From Myxococcales bacterium (GTDB lineage Bacteria; Myxococcota; Polyangia; Polyangiales; Polyangiaceae), in assembly GCA_003151595.1 (NCBI GenBank), contig PLXW01000087.1, forward strand, positions 1-27,973: DNA of 27,973 nucleotides, in the 5' to 3' direction. Numbering within the stretch: position 1 is the stretch's first letter; every line of letters starts with the position of its first letter. The notes below the pieces were generated by a model that saw only the letters and a list, made by a program, of their open reading frames with translations, made no database searches and was not told the origin of the DNA. A program made the position numbers and the translations under genes. Positions 1 to 7,366 of the stretch are shown piece by piece.

Positions 1-143
1 GGGGGGGGATGGTCGCGACCGTCCCTACCGACGGTTGCGACCATAGGGGGGGGATGGTCGCAACCGTGGGGGGGGGGATGGTCGCGACCGTCCCTACCGA
101 CGGTTGCGACCATCCCCACCGACGGTTGCAACGGTTGCAACGG
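1..143. repeat. G-tract and palindrome tandem repeat
   Basis: Two identical 36-bp units (9-44 and 78-113) are each near-perfect palindromes. The arms are 15 bp, beginning ATGGTCGCGACCGTC, with one mismatch around a six-base centre. A 14-bp partial copy lies at 54-67. Runs of 8, 8 and 10 G (1-8, 46-53, 68-77) precede the copies, and the first run may extend beyond the window. Degenerate GACGGTTGCAACGG copies follow to about 143. The palindromes could form hairpins and the G runs could form quadruplex structures. The array overlaps the 3' part of the zinc-finger ORF on the minus strand. Confidence 0.85.
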
Positions 144-288
144 TGGTGGCCGGTTTGATCGTCCCCCCGGGCCGAACCGCTGCGTTCACGCGCACGGGGC
201 CGAGCCCCGCGATCAGTTTCTTCACCTGCCTCCGACCCTTCCCGCAGAACGAGCAGAACGGCTCGGGCTTCGGGTCGCGTGGCTTCAT
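94..288 (-). pseudogene. Truncated ClpX-type C4 zinc-finger ORF
   Basis: This 64-codon ORF contains CSFCGKGRRQVKKLIAG at about residues 12-28. It closely matches the first half of the ClpX N-terminal C4 zinc-binding domain, in which the next segment normally supplies a second CxxC pair (CDEC). Here that pair is missing (VRVNAAV instead), and the ORF then runs into the repeat array, which encodes a TVATVATVGG tail. I read it as a small ClpX-zinc-finger protein gene disrupted by repeat expansion. A diverged but functional small protein cannot be excluded. No AAA+ domain is present. It lies 63 bp beyond the stop of the response regulator and in the same direction. Confidence 0.45.
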
Positions 289-351
289 GCTCGAGAGTCT
301 ACGCGAGCAGCGTGCCCGCGCAGCGCGTCACGGATCTTCAAAACGCGAACT

Positions 352-1095
352 TCACCCCATCGCCAATTTGTACCCGAACCCGTACACCGTCAGAATGAAC
401 GCCGGCTTCTCCGGCTGCGTCTCGATCTTCTTCCGCAGCTTCACGATGAAGTTGTCCACCGTCCGATTCGTCGGCCCCGCCTCGAGCCCCCAGATCTTCT
501 GCAAGATCTCATCGCGCGCCACCGGCTGCCCCGCGCGCTCGTAAAGCAATCGAAGCAGCTCCACCTCGTAGAACGACAGCTGCTGCGTCTCCCCTCCGCG
601 CGTCAGCGAGTGCGCCGCAAGGTTCACCTGCGCGTCGCCCAGCACCACCACGTCGGGCACCGGCCCCCCGCGCGCCGCGCGACGGAAGATCGCGCGCAGC
701 CGCGCGATCAGCTCGTTCACGCTGAAGGGCTTCGTCACGTAGTCGTCGGCGCCGGCGTCGAGCCCGCGGATCTTGTCGGTCTCTTGCGAGCGCGCGGTCA
801 GCATCAAGATCGGGATCAGCGTGTTCGAGCGCCGGATCTCTTCGCACACCGCGTACCCGTTCAAGTCCGGGAGCATCAGGTCGAGGACGACCGCGTCGGG
901 GCTCTCCGCGCGCGCGAGGGCGACCCCTTCTCTCCCCTTGCCGGTCGTGATGACGCGGAACCCTTCGAACTCCAGCGAGTCCTTGAGGCCGAGGACGATG
1001 TGCGGCTCGTCTTCGATGACGAGGATCGTCTTCTTGGGGCCGGCCACGACGTGCACTTTACCCTGCTCGAACCGAGGATCGCCACTCACCTCCAC
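352..1095 (-). CDS. OmpR/PhoB-family response regulator
   Basis: A two-component transcription factor with an N-terminal receiver domain (about residues 22-135) and a C-terminal winged-helix DNA-binding domain (about 150-245). The receiver has the acidic pair E28/D29, phospho-acceptor D72 in VVLDLMLPD, switch T100 in LTAR, and K122 in DDYVTKPF. The C-terminal part has the OmpR signature, including the TVDNFIVKLRKKIE recognition helix and the VYGFGYKL wing. The start is uncertain: 1095 is a GTG, and another GTG at codon 14 (1056) lies closer to the receiver domain. No histidine kinase is adjacent, so its partner is not in this window. It diverges from the cupin gene across only 44 bp, so the two promoters must be very close or overlap. 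Confidence 0.9.
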   Translation of the reverse strand: MEVSGDPRFEQGKVHVVAGPKKTILVIEDEPHIVLGLKDSLEFEGFRVITTGKGREGVALARAESPDAVVLDLMLPDLNGYAVCEEIRRSNTLIPILMLTARSQETDKIRGLDAGADDYVTKPFSVNELIARLRAIFRRAARGGPVPDVVVLGDAQVNLAAHSLTRGGETQQLSFYEVELLRLLYERAGQPVARDEILQKIWGLEAGPTNRTVDNFIVKLRKKIETQPEKPAFILTVYGFGYKLAMG

Positions 1096-1139
1096 CGAGG
1101 TGGCCGCCCGCCCCCGCTCCGTCGTAGATCATCACCCTC

Positions 1140-1631
1140 ATGCACCCCGACGCCGACGCCCTCGTGCAGCGCCTCTCACTCTCCCCGCACCCCGAGGGGG
1201 GCTTCTACCGGGAGACGTGGCGCTCCCCGCTCGAGCTTCGATCTCTCCCGCACGGCGAGCCGCGCGCGGCGAGCACGGCGATCTACTTCCTGCTCCCGGC
1301 CGGGACCTTCAGCGCGCTCCATCGCGTCGCCAGCGACGAAGTCTGGCACCACTACGACGGCGACCCGCTCGACCTTCACGAGATCGACGAAACGGGGACG
1401 CACACGGTCACGGTGCTCGGTCGCGACGTCGCGCGCGGCGAGCGACCGCAGCACGTCGTCGCGGCGAATCGCTGGCAGGCGGCGGTGCCGCGCGGCGAGA
1501 GGTTCGCGCTGTGTGGATGCACCGTCGCCCCCGGCTTTGACTTCGCCGACTTCGAGATGCCGGCGCGCGACGCGCTCACGCGACTCTTTCCGCAGCACAC
1601 CCAGCTCGTGGCGCGACTCACACGCGGGTGA
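1140..1631 (+). CDS. DUF985 (cupin_5) family protein
   Basis: A 163-aa single-domain protein with the hallmark DUF985 motifs: HPEGGFYRETWRS at residues 17-29, STAIYFLL at 45-52 and HRVASDEVWHHYDGDPL at 61-77. The family forms a cupin barrel, and the His residues here (H61, H70, H71) would line the cavity. Its biochemical role is not established; some relatives are annotated as sugar-binding or epimerase-like. Length is normal for the family. The ATG at 1140 begins just before the first conserved helix. It is divergent from the response regulator and convergent with uvrC, ending 9 bp from the uvrC stop. Confidence 0.85.
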   Translation: MHPDADALVQRLSLSPHPEGGFYRETWRSPLELRSLPHGEPRAASTAIYFLLPAGTFSALHRVASDEVWHHYDGDPLDLHEIDETGTHTVTVLGRDVARGERPQHVVAANRWQAAVPRGERFALCGCTVAPGFDFADFEMPARDALTRLFPQHTQLVARLTRG

Positions 1632-1640
1632 ACGGCGCGC

Positions 1641-3794
1641 TCACGTCTTCTCGATCTCCGCGCTCGTCGCGCTCGCGTCTTCGCGCGCGCTCTCGGGGAC
1701 CACGACCGGGCTCGGCTCGCCCACGGCCTCCCCTGCGTCCGGCGCCCGCGCGAACGCCTGCCGCAGCGCGCGCACGTGGCGCGCCGTCACGCCCGGCACC
1801 GCGAGCAGCTCGTCGTCGCTCGCGCGTTTCACCGCGGTCAGGCTCCCCAGCGTCGTGAGGAGCGCCTTCTTCGTCGCCGGGCCGATGCCGCGCACGTCGT
1901 CGAGCGCGCTCCGCATGCGGCGCGACTTGCCGAGACGCATGCGCGCCTTGTTCGAGAAGCGGTGCGCCTCGTCGCGCGCGCGGGCGAGGAAGAACAGCGA
2001 GGCGGAGTGGCTCTTCAGGTTGATGGGGTTCTTCTGGCCGGGGAGGTAGATGCGATCGACCATCGTCTCGCCGAGCGCGTTCTCCTTCTCTTTCGCCAGC
2101 GCGACGATCGGCATCCCGTGCAATCCGAGATCGTGCGCCGCCGCGAGCGCGACGTTGAGCTGGCCTTTGCCGCCGTCGACCACGAACAGATCCGGAAGCT
2201 CCCAGTCGATGTGCTCGGCTTGTTCGCGCGCTTCGGCCTCGGGCATCTGCGTCATCGCGTCGCTCGCCGGCTGTGCGAGCCCCACGGGCTCGGCGAGTGA
2301 CGAAGCCTCTTCCACGCGTGCGCTCTCGGCGTCCTTCGCGTCCTTCGTCTTCTTCGCCGTGCGCCCGCGCCGGAAGCGTCGCGCGAGCACCTCGTACATC
2401 GCGGCGTAGTCGTCCCCCGCTTCCGCGCCGGTCCCCTTCGCGCCGCGCACATGGAACGTCCGGTAGTGCTTCTTGTCGGGGACGCCGTCCTTCACGGCGA
2501 CGATCGCGCCGACGGTGTCGCCTCCGCCGAGATGCGAGATGTCGCAGCACTCGATCCGACGCGGCAACGTCGGCAAGCGAAGGCGCTCCTGCATCTGCTC
2601 GAGACGCTCGTTCACGTCGTCGACCGCGCGTCGCTTCTCCTGGAAGGCGTGCTTCGCGTTGTCGTTGGCCATGGCCAGCAGATCGACGCGCGCGCCGCGC
2701 TGCGGAACGATCAACGTCACCTTGTGCCCGCCGCGCTCGGCGAGCCACTCGGTGACGCCCTGCGCGCCTTCGGGGAGCACCGGCAGGATCACTTCGTCGG
2801 GCACGGGAATGAACGTCCCTTCGTCTTCTGACGGTCGCGCCCCGTCGGGAGACCGAGAGTAATGCTGCGTGAGAAACGCGCCGACGATCTCCTCGTCCGG
2901 AATCTCCGTCCCCTTCACCGACAGCGTCGACACGTCCGCCAGCTTCCCCGCGCGCACGTAAAGGATCGCCAGCTCGGCCAGATCCCCTTCGCGGAACATC
3001 CCGAGCACGTCGCGATCGACGTCATCGACCGTCACCACGCGCTGATCTTCGCGCACCTTCTCGATCGCGCGCAGCTGATCGCGGTACACCGCCGCCAGCT
3101 CGAACCGCATCTCGCGGGCCGATCGCTTCATGCGCTCGTCGAGCTCGCGCGACAGCTCGTCGTGACGGCCGTCGAGGAACTTTCCGACGGCGTCGACCTG
3201 CTCGTCGTACCAACCCTTGTCGACCTCGTAGACGCACGGCGCGGGGCATCGCTTGATCTGGAACTGCAAGCACGGGCGGCGCCGCATCTTCATCTCCGCG
3301 TCGCTGCACGTCCGGAGCTGGAAGTGCTTGTTCACGAGGTGCAGCGTGCGCCGCGCGGCGGTCGCCGAGTGGTACGGACCGAAGTAGCGCGCGCCGTCGG
3401 GTGACGGCCTTCGCACGACGTCGAGCTTCGGCCACTCGTCCTTCGCGTCGAGCCGGATCGAGAGGTAATCCTTGTCGTCGCGGAGCTTGACGTTGTAGCG
3501 AGGCCAGTGCTGCTTGATGAGGTTGTTCTCGAGGATGAGCGCTTCCTTCTCACCGCTCGTGACGATCGTCTCCACGTCGCCGTCGTCGCCCAGCGTCTTC
3601 AACAGCAGCGGGATGAACCCGCGCACGTCGCTGCTCGCGTCCTGGAAGTAGCTCCGCACGCGCGCGCGCAAGCTCTTCGCTTTGCCGACGTACACGACCG
3701 TCCCCTTCGTGTCCTTGAAGAGGTAGACGCCCGGCAACGCGGGGAGCGCGTCGAGCTTGGCGACGAGCGCTTCGGGGAGGTTCTCTCGGTCCAT
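1641..3794 (-). CDS. uvrC: Excinuclease ABC subunit C (UvrC)
   Basis: The dual-incision nuclease of nucleotide excision repair, which acts on UvrB-DNA complexes in the cytoplasm. The GIY-YIG domain has GVY (22-24), YVG (35-37), R43 and E89. Four cysteines at 163, 175, 183 and 187 match the spacing of the E. coli UvrC iron-sulfur cysteines. A UVR (UvrB-binding) motif lies near 225-260. The RNase H-like nuclease domain shows CDISHLGGGDTVGAIV and, later, VVDGGKGQLN. A C-terminal helix-hairpin-helix region (LDDVRGIGPATKKALL) follows. At 717 aa it is about 100 residues longer than the E. coli protein. The excess is a charged Ala/Glu-rich insertion between the two halves of the RNase H-like domain plus a C-terminal tail. 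It is last in a leftward gene cluster. Confidence 0.97.
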   Translation of the reverse strand: MDRENLPEALVAKLDALPALPGVYLFKDTKGTVVYVGKAKSLRARVRSYFQDASSDVRGFIPLLLKTLGDDGDVETIVTSGEKEALILENNLIKQHWPRYNVKLRDDKDYLSIRLDAKDEWPKLDVVRRPSPDGARYFGPYHSATAARRTLHLVNKHFQLRTCSDAEMKMRRRPCLQFQIKRCPAPCVYEVDKGWYDEQVDAVGKFLDGRHDELSRELDERMKRSAREMRFELAAVYRDQLRAIEKVREDQRVVTVDDVDRDVLGMFREGDLAELAILYVRAGKLADVSTLSVKGTEIPDEEIVGAFLTQHYSRSPDGARPSEDEGTFIPVPDEVILPVLPEGAQGVTEWLAERGGHKVTLIVPQRGARVDLLAMANDNAKHAFQEKRRAVDDVNERLEQMQERLRLPTLPRRIECCDISHLGGGDTVGAIVAVKDGVPDKKHYRTFHVRGAKGTGAEAGDDYAAMYEVLARRFRRGRTAKKTKDAKDAESARVEEASSLAEPVGLAQPASDAMTQMPEAEAREQAEHIDWELPDLFVVDGGKGQLNVALAAAHDLGLHGMPIVALAKEKENALGETMVDRIYLPGQKNPINLKSHSASLFFLARARDEAHRFSNKARMRLGKSRRMRSALDDVRGIGPATKKALLTTLGSLTAVKRASDDELLAVPGVTARHVRALRQAFARAPDAGEAVGEPSPVVVPESAREDASATSAEIEKT

Positions 3795-3870
3795 GAGTGC
3801 GTCGAACGCGCTCAGCTTAGGAAGCCGCGCGCGACTACGCCACGCCTGTGACGAGATGGACGCGCGAGGC

Positions 3871-4140
3871 TCAGGGGTGCCAGGGCGTCGGAGCCGGGGC
3901 CGGGGCTGGGGTCGGCATGGGGATGGGCGTCGGGGTCGGGATCGGCGTCGGGGCCGGCGTCGGGATCGGCGTGGGCGTCGGGATCGGGGACGGCACGGGG
4001 CTCGGGCTCGGGGACGGGATCGGGCTCGGCGGCAACACTTGAAGCGCGCCCGCAGAGTCGTGCGACGCGAGCGTGGCCCCCGGCACCACGAGGATGATGG
4101 CGCCGAGCGCGAGAACGGGGATCAGTCGGGATCGGTTCAT
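3871..4140 (-). CDS. Small exported proline-rich repeat protein
   Basis: An 89-aa protein with a signal peptide (positive MNRSR start, hydrophobic core [16 protein letters not shown], likely cleavage after TLA). The remainder is dominated by alternating Pro with Ser, Thr, Ala or Ile (PSPSPSP, PTPTPIP, PAPAPAP) and ends TPWHP. There is no catalytic domain. The repeat probably forms an extended polyproline rod in the periplasm or envelope. A GGAGG ribosome-binding site lies about 7 bases before the ATG. It sits between uvrC and the DUF4390-like gene, all on the same strand. The length probably varies between strains because the DNA is a 6-bp tandem repeat. Function unknown. Confidence 0.7.
   Translation of the reverse strand: MNRSRLIPVLALGAIILVVPGATLASHDSAGALQVLPPSPIPSPSPSPVPSPIPTPTPIPTPAPTPIPTPTPIPMPTPAPAPAPTPWHP
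3891..4032. repeat. 6-bp period minisatellite in proline-rich gene
   Basis: The plus strand is an imperfect array of six-base units of the GTCGGG/ATCGGC type, running most of the length of the proline-rich gene. It encodes Pro-X dipeptides on the minus strand. A six-base period keeps the reading frame when units are gained or lost. Confidence 0.8.
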
Positions 4141-4190
4141 CGAAGGCCTCCGTCGAGGGCTTCTTCATCCCGCGTGCCAGTCCACGCGAC

Positions 4191-4862
4191 TCACGGCGTG
4201 AACGTCTGCGTTCGGAAGCTCAGAGACGCCGCGCTCGTGCCGATTTGTCTGACGAAGATGCCCACGAACGATCCGAACAGCGCGTCGCCCGGGCTGATGC
4301 CGGTGGAGCCCGTCGGGCGTTGAACCCACTGACGGATCTGCTGGAGCATCGCCGGGCTGATCGGGTTCACCTCGACGAGCACGCCGAGGAAGTGCGGGTG
4401 CCCTTTCTCGAGGAGCGCGCGATCGACGATCGGGAGATCGTGCGCCTCGGCGCATTCGCGGAGCACGCCGTCGACGTTGATCTTGGGGACGTTGCGCGCG
4501 CCGTTCGGGTCGGAGACCTTCACGCGGTAGATGTCGTCCCACAGATCGTACGTCACGGTGCACGTGCGCACTGCGAGCGCGACCGGCTCGGCGCGCCCCT
4601 CTTCGAAGACGTACGCGCGCATCAAGATCACGTTCGGCAGACCGCTCGAGAGCTTCTCCGAGAGCGGCTTGTCGATGACGTCTCGAAATGAGAAGCCCGC
4701 GCGGAGCAGGGTCTTGTCCCACGCGAAGCTCGCGCGCCGCGTGGGAAGCAAGGACGGATTCGACGGCTGCGGCCCCTGCGTCTGCGCCACGGCCTCGCCC
4801 GGCGCGCCGAGCATCGGCGCGAACGACGCGAGGAGAAAGAGCGCGACGGCGCGGCGGTTCAT
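4191..4862 (-). CDS. DUF4390-like periplasmic protein
   Basis: A 223-aa exported protein with a type I signal peptide (MNRRAVALFLLASF..., likely cleaved after AVA near residue 26). The segment SFRDVIDKPLSEKLSSGLP, followed by long beta-strand-like stretches (VILMRAYVFEE, TVTYDLWDDIYRV), resembles DUF4390 proteins, which are periplasmic and of unknown function. This family match is from memory and moderate. Its ATG overlaps the stop of the upstream Omp85 gene (ATGA at 4859-4862), so translation is probably coupled. That suggests it works with the outer-membrane barrel, for example in outer-membrane assembly or secretion. Confidence 0.7.
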   Translation of the reverse strand: MNRRAVALFLLASFAPMLGAPGEAVAQTQGPQPSNPSLLPTRRASFAWDKTLLRAGFSFRDVIDKPLSEKLSSGLPNVILMRAYVFEEGRAEPVALAVRTCTVTYDLWDDIYRVKVSDPNGARNVPKINVDGVLRECAEAHDLPIVDRALLEKGHPHFLGVLVEVNPISPAMLQQIRQWVQRPTGSTGISPGDALFGSFVGIFVRQIGTSAASLSFRTQTFTP

Positions 4863-6481
4863 TGCGCCACCCCGCGCACCGGCAAGAAGCCGATGAGGTT
4901 CGACACGCCGAAGAGAAACCCGCCGATGGCGGTGTCGGCGCGGAGCCCGAAGTTGAACGTGAGATCGATCGGAACCTTGGCGAAGCCCGAGTAGCCGCGC
5001 GGAGGGTTGGCGAAGATGTCGGCGTCGGCCACGCCGTACATGCCGAACGATCCGAAGAAGTCGACGCCGTAGACCGAGCGGGTGCCGCGGTAGATCGGAA
5101 TCCGGTACTCGACGTCGAGCTTGAGCGCGTACTGGCCGTAGCGCGTCTCGACGATGTCGGTGCCGAGGAGGTTCGGCGCCACGCGGCGATCGAAGTTGAG
5201 ATCGAGGACGCGGTCGGGGAGGAAATCGGTGAAGTCGCCGACGTAGAATTTCTCGAAGAGGGGCGCGTTGCCGAAGATGGCGCCGGCGAACCCGTCGAGC
5301 TTGAGGACGTGCCCCCAGGAGAAGCCGATCCAGTGCGAGAGGTGCGCCTGGACCTTGGCGTACGGGTAGTCGCTGCCGAGCGGCGTGAGCGAGGCGTCGC
5401 CGATGAGCGTGAGGTAGTCGCCGCGCGTGGGGAGCACCGGCTCGTCGCGCGTGTCGTGGATGAGCGTCGTGCGAAGCGTGGAGAGGACCGAGGTGCCGGG
5501 CAAGATGAAGAAGTCGATCGGGGCGACGTCGAGCCCGCGGTGATCGCTGGCCGCCAGCGGCAACGAGGCGTCGAGCTTCTCCAAGCGGTAGTCGAAGAAG
5601 ATGCGCGTGGAGACCCCGAGGTCGTGCCCCGCGCCGAGGCTCCCGCCGAAGCGCTCGTACGTGACGACGGCGAAGTCCTGCGCGACCTGCTGCGTGGGGT
5701 CGTCGACGAGGACGTCCTTGTTCCCGAAGAAGTCGCGCGCGTGGTTGTAGACGAGCTGCGCTTCGGCGGTCCACGTGGTGCCGAGGAACGCGGGGTCGGC
5801 GAAGCGCGTGCGGAGCGCGAGCTGGCGATCGGCGAGCGCGATCGCTCCGCCGAGCGTGATGCCAGTGCCGGCGAGGTTCGTCTCCGACACGTCGAGCCCG
5901 CCGTACGCCGTGAGCGGGCGCGCGGCGCCGTTCGGCTCGGCGTCGGCGGAGAGGCCGAGCCACACGTCGTTGAGCACCATCGTGTTCCGCTCGACGACGG
6001 TGACGACCATCACGGCGTAGCCGCGACGCGAGCCGCGACGAAGCGAGAGGTTCACGTCGCGGAAGAAGCCGGTGCCGAGGAGCCGGAAGCGCGTGAGCTC
6101 GATCTCCTTGTCGTCGACGTCGATCGTGTCGCCGGATCGGAACGGGACGTAGCGGAGGACGACGCGCGTGAGCGTGGCCGAGTTGCCGCGCACCTCGATC
6201 CCTTCGAGCGCGTACCGAAGCCCGACGTGACCGGGCGATCGCACGACGGCTTCGGTGTCACCCGCCGACGACGCCGCGGCGGGCGCGTCGGGCCCAGGCG
6301 ATCCGATCGGCGTGCCGATCGTCGAGGGAGGGGGCGCGGGGGGCGCGGCGTGGTCGTTGGGTGTCGACTGTGCGGCGGGCGTGGGAGCGACCGGCTTGTC
6401 GCTGCCGCCCCACGTTCGGATCGGATCGGCGTGGGCGATGCCGGAACAAGCGAAGACAGCGATCGCTACGCGACCCCTCAC
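4859..6481 (-). CDS. BamA/TamA-family (Omp85) outer membrane protein
   Basis: An exported outer-membrane barrel of about 540 aa. I prefer the GTG at 6481, because it gives a clean signal peptide (MRGRVAIAVFACSGIAHA). A GTG at 6520 in the same frame would put a repeat-derived hairpin into the coding region. After a Pro/Ala-rich linker there is one POTRA-like domain (LEGIEVRGNSATLTRVVLRYVPFRSGD in parts, then FRLLGTGFFRDVNLSL), typical of BamA/TamA proteins. A C-terminal 16-strand-type barrel follows (repeated alternating strands, DTRDEPVLPTRGDY, and a late glycine-rich LRADTAIGGFLFGVSNLIGF segment split over strands). A single POTRA is fewer than the five of BamA, so this is a paralogue rather than the core BamA. 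It is coupled to the downstream DUF4390-like gene. Confidence 0.87.
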   Translation of the reverse strand: MRGRVAIAVFACSGIAHADPIRTWGGSDKPVAPTPAAQSTPNDHAAPPAPPPSTIGTPIGSPGPDAPAAASSAGDTEAVVRSPGHVGLRYALEGIEVRGNSATLTRVVLRYVPFRSGDTIDVDDKEIELTRFRLLGTGFFRDVNLSLRRGSRRGYAVMVVTVVERNTMVLNDVWLGLSADAEPNGAARPLTAYGGLDVSETNLAGTGITLGGAIALADRQLALRTRFADPAFLGTTWTAEAQLVYNHARDFFGNKDVLVDDPTQQVAQDFAVVTYERFGGSLGAGHDLGVSTRIFFDYRLEKLDASLPLAASDHRGLDVAPIDFFILPGTSVLSTLRTTLIHDTRDEPVLPTRGDYLTLIGDASLTPLGSDYPYAKVQAHLSHWIGFSWGHVLKLDGFAGAIFGNAPLFEKFYVGDFTDFLPDRVLDLNFDRRVAPNLLGTDIVETRYGQYALKLDVEYRIPIYRGTRSVYGVDFFGSFGMYGVADADIFANPPRGYSGFAKVPIDLTFNFGLRADTAIGGFLFGVSNLIGFLPVRGVAQ

Positions 6482-6488
6482 CCCCCAA

Positions 6489-6626
6489 CCCCCTCTCCCG
6501 TAAAGGGAGAGGGGGAGCACGCGTCGATCTCTCCTCCCCTCTCCCCTTGCGGGAGAGGAGCCGGGGGTGAGGGTTCGCGAGGGGCCGGGGGTGAGGGTTC
6601 GCGAGAGGCCGGGGCTGAGGGCTCGC
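6489..6626. repeat. Palindromic and 24-bp tandem intergenic repeats
   Basis: A perfect 11-bp inverted repeat (CCCCCTCTCCC at 6489-6499, loop GTAAA, complement at 6505-6515) is followed by an 8-bp inverted repeat (6538-6545 and 6551-6558, loop CTTGC). After that come two 24-bp tandem units (6561-6584, 6585-6608; consensus CCGGGGGTGAGGGTTCGCGA followed by GRGG) and a partial third to 6626. Such CTCTCCC...GGGAGAG elements are known as dispersed intergenic repeats in many GC-rich bacteria. Here they fill the gap between maiA and the Omp85 gene and could act as a terminator for maiA or as structured leader RNA of the Omp85 mRNA. Confidence 0.85.
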
Positions 6627-6630
6627 AGTC

Positions 6631-7296
6631 TCAGCGCGCGTCCGCGACCGCGTCCGGTTGCGCCTCCGGTGCGGCGGCGCGCGCAGCGTCGGTCGCGGCG
6701 ACGGCCTCACCCGCGGCGGCGACCCGCGGGAACGGCGCGAGATCCACGTGGTAGCGGCGCGCGTTGTAGAGCTGCGGGAGCAGGTAGCAGTCGGCCAGCG
6801 TGAGCGTGTCGCCGTACGAGTACTTCGCGTTCGCGGGGGTGAACCCGTCGCGCGCGTTCGCCGCCATCATCGCCTCGAAGGCGCCGAGCCCGCGCGCGAT
6901 GAAGTGGCGCACCCACGGCTTTCGCACCTCGGGATCGGGCGAGAGGCGCTCCAGCGCGTGCAGGTTCTGGAGCGGCTGCGTTCCGGAGTTGATCACTTCG
7001 ACCAGCGCCCGCACCCGCGCGCGCGCGAACGGATCGCCGGGCAGGAGCGGCGGCGTGGGGTGAAGCTCCTCGATCAGCTCGAGGATCGCCACCGACTCGA
7101 CGAACGTCTTCCCGTCGATCTCGAGGCACGGCACGACCCCCATCGGGCTGCGGGCGACGTGCCCTTCGGTCTTCTGGCCGCCCTCCAGGAGGTTCACGGC
7201 GACCGAGCGGTACGCCAGCCCTTTGGCCGCCAGCGCGATCCGGACGCGGTAGGCGGAGGACGAGCGCCAGTACGTGTAAAGGACGAGGTCGCTCAT
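6631..7296 (-). CDS. maiA: Maleylacetoacetate isomerase (zeta-class GST)
   Basis: A glutathione-dependent cis-trans isomerase of tyrosine/phenylalanine catabolism (homogentisate pathway) that converts maleylacetoacetate to fumarylacetoacetate. The 221-aa length is normal. The N-terminal thioredoxin fold has the zeta-class active-site serines in RSSSAYRVRIAL (residues 11-22) and the glutathione-contacting VESVAILELIEE segment. The alpha-helical domain has NSGTQPLQNL, the motif that separates maleylacetoacetate isomerases from other GSTs. The C-terminus ends in the family-typical PEAQPD. The ATG at 7296 is fixed by the first beta-strand (LVLYTYW). No other homogentisate-pathway genes are nearby. 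It is divergent from htrA with a 70-bp gap. Confidence 0.9.
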   Translation of the reverse strand: MSDLVLYTYWRSSSAYRVRIALAAKGLAYRSVAVNLLEGGQKTEGHVARSPMGVVPCLEIDGKTFVESVAILELIEELHPTPPLLPGDPFARARVRALVEVINSGTQPLQNLHALERLSPDPEVRKPWVRHFIARGLGAFEAMMAANARDGFTPANAKYSYGDTLTLADCYLLPQLYNARRYHVDLAPFPRVAAAGEAVAATDAARAAAPEAQPDAVADAR

Positions 7297-7366
7297 GGGC
7301 GGCGCCCAGCATAATCCAGTCCGGGAATGCCCGCGGGACCTCCCTGGTTTGACCAGGTGAACCGCC

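Noticed and set aside
1..143. CRISPR array
   Set aside because: Only two full units, the spacers are G runs rather than unique sequences, and there are no cas genes.
610..2049. A 479-codon plus-strand frame covering the response regulator and cupin region
   Set aside because: It overlaps two well-supported genes and shows only low-complexity Arg/Ser/Thr stretches.
4688..6754. A 688-codon open frame on the plus strand opposite the Omp85 gene
   Set aside because: It is a GC-rich antisense shadow: Arg/Glu/Val-rich composition, no domain, and the minus strand has clear POTRA and barrel features.
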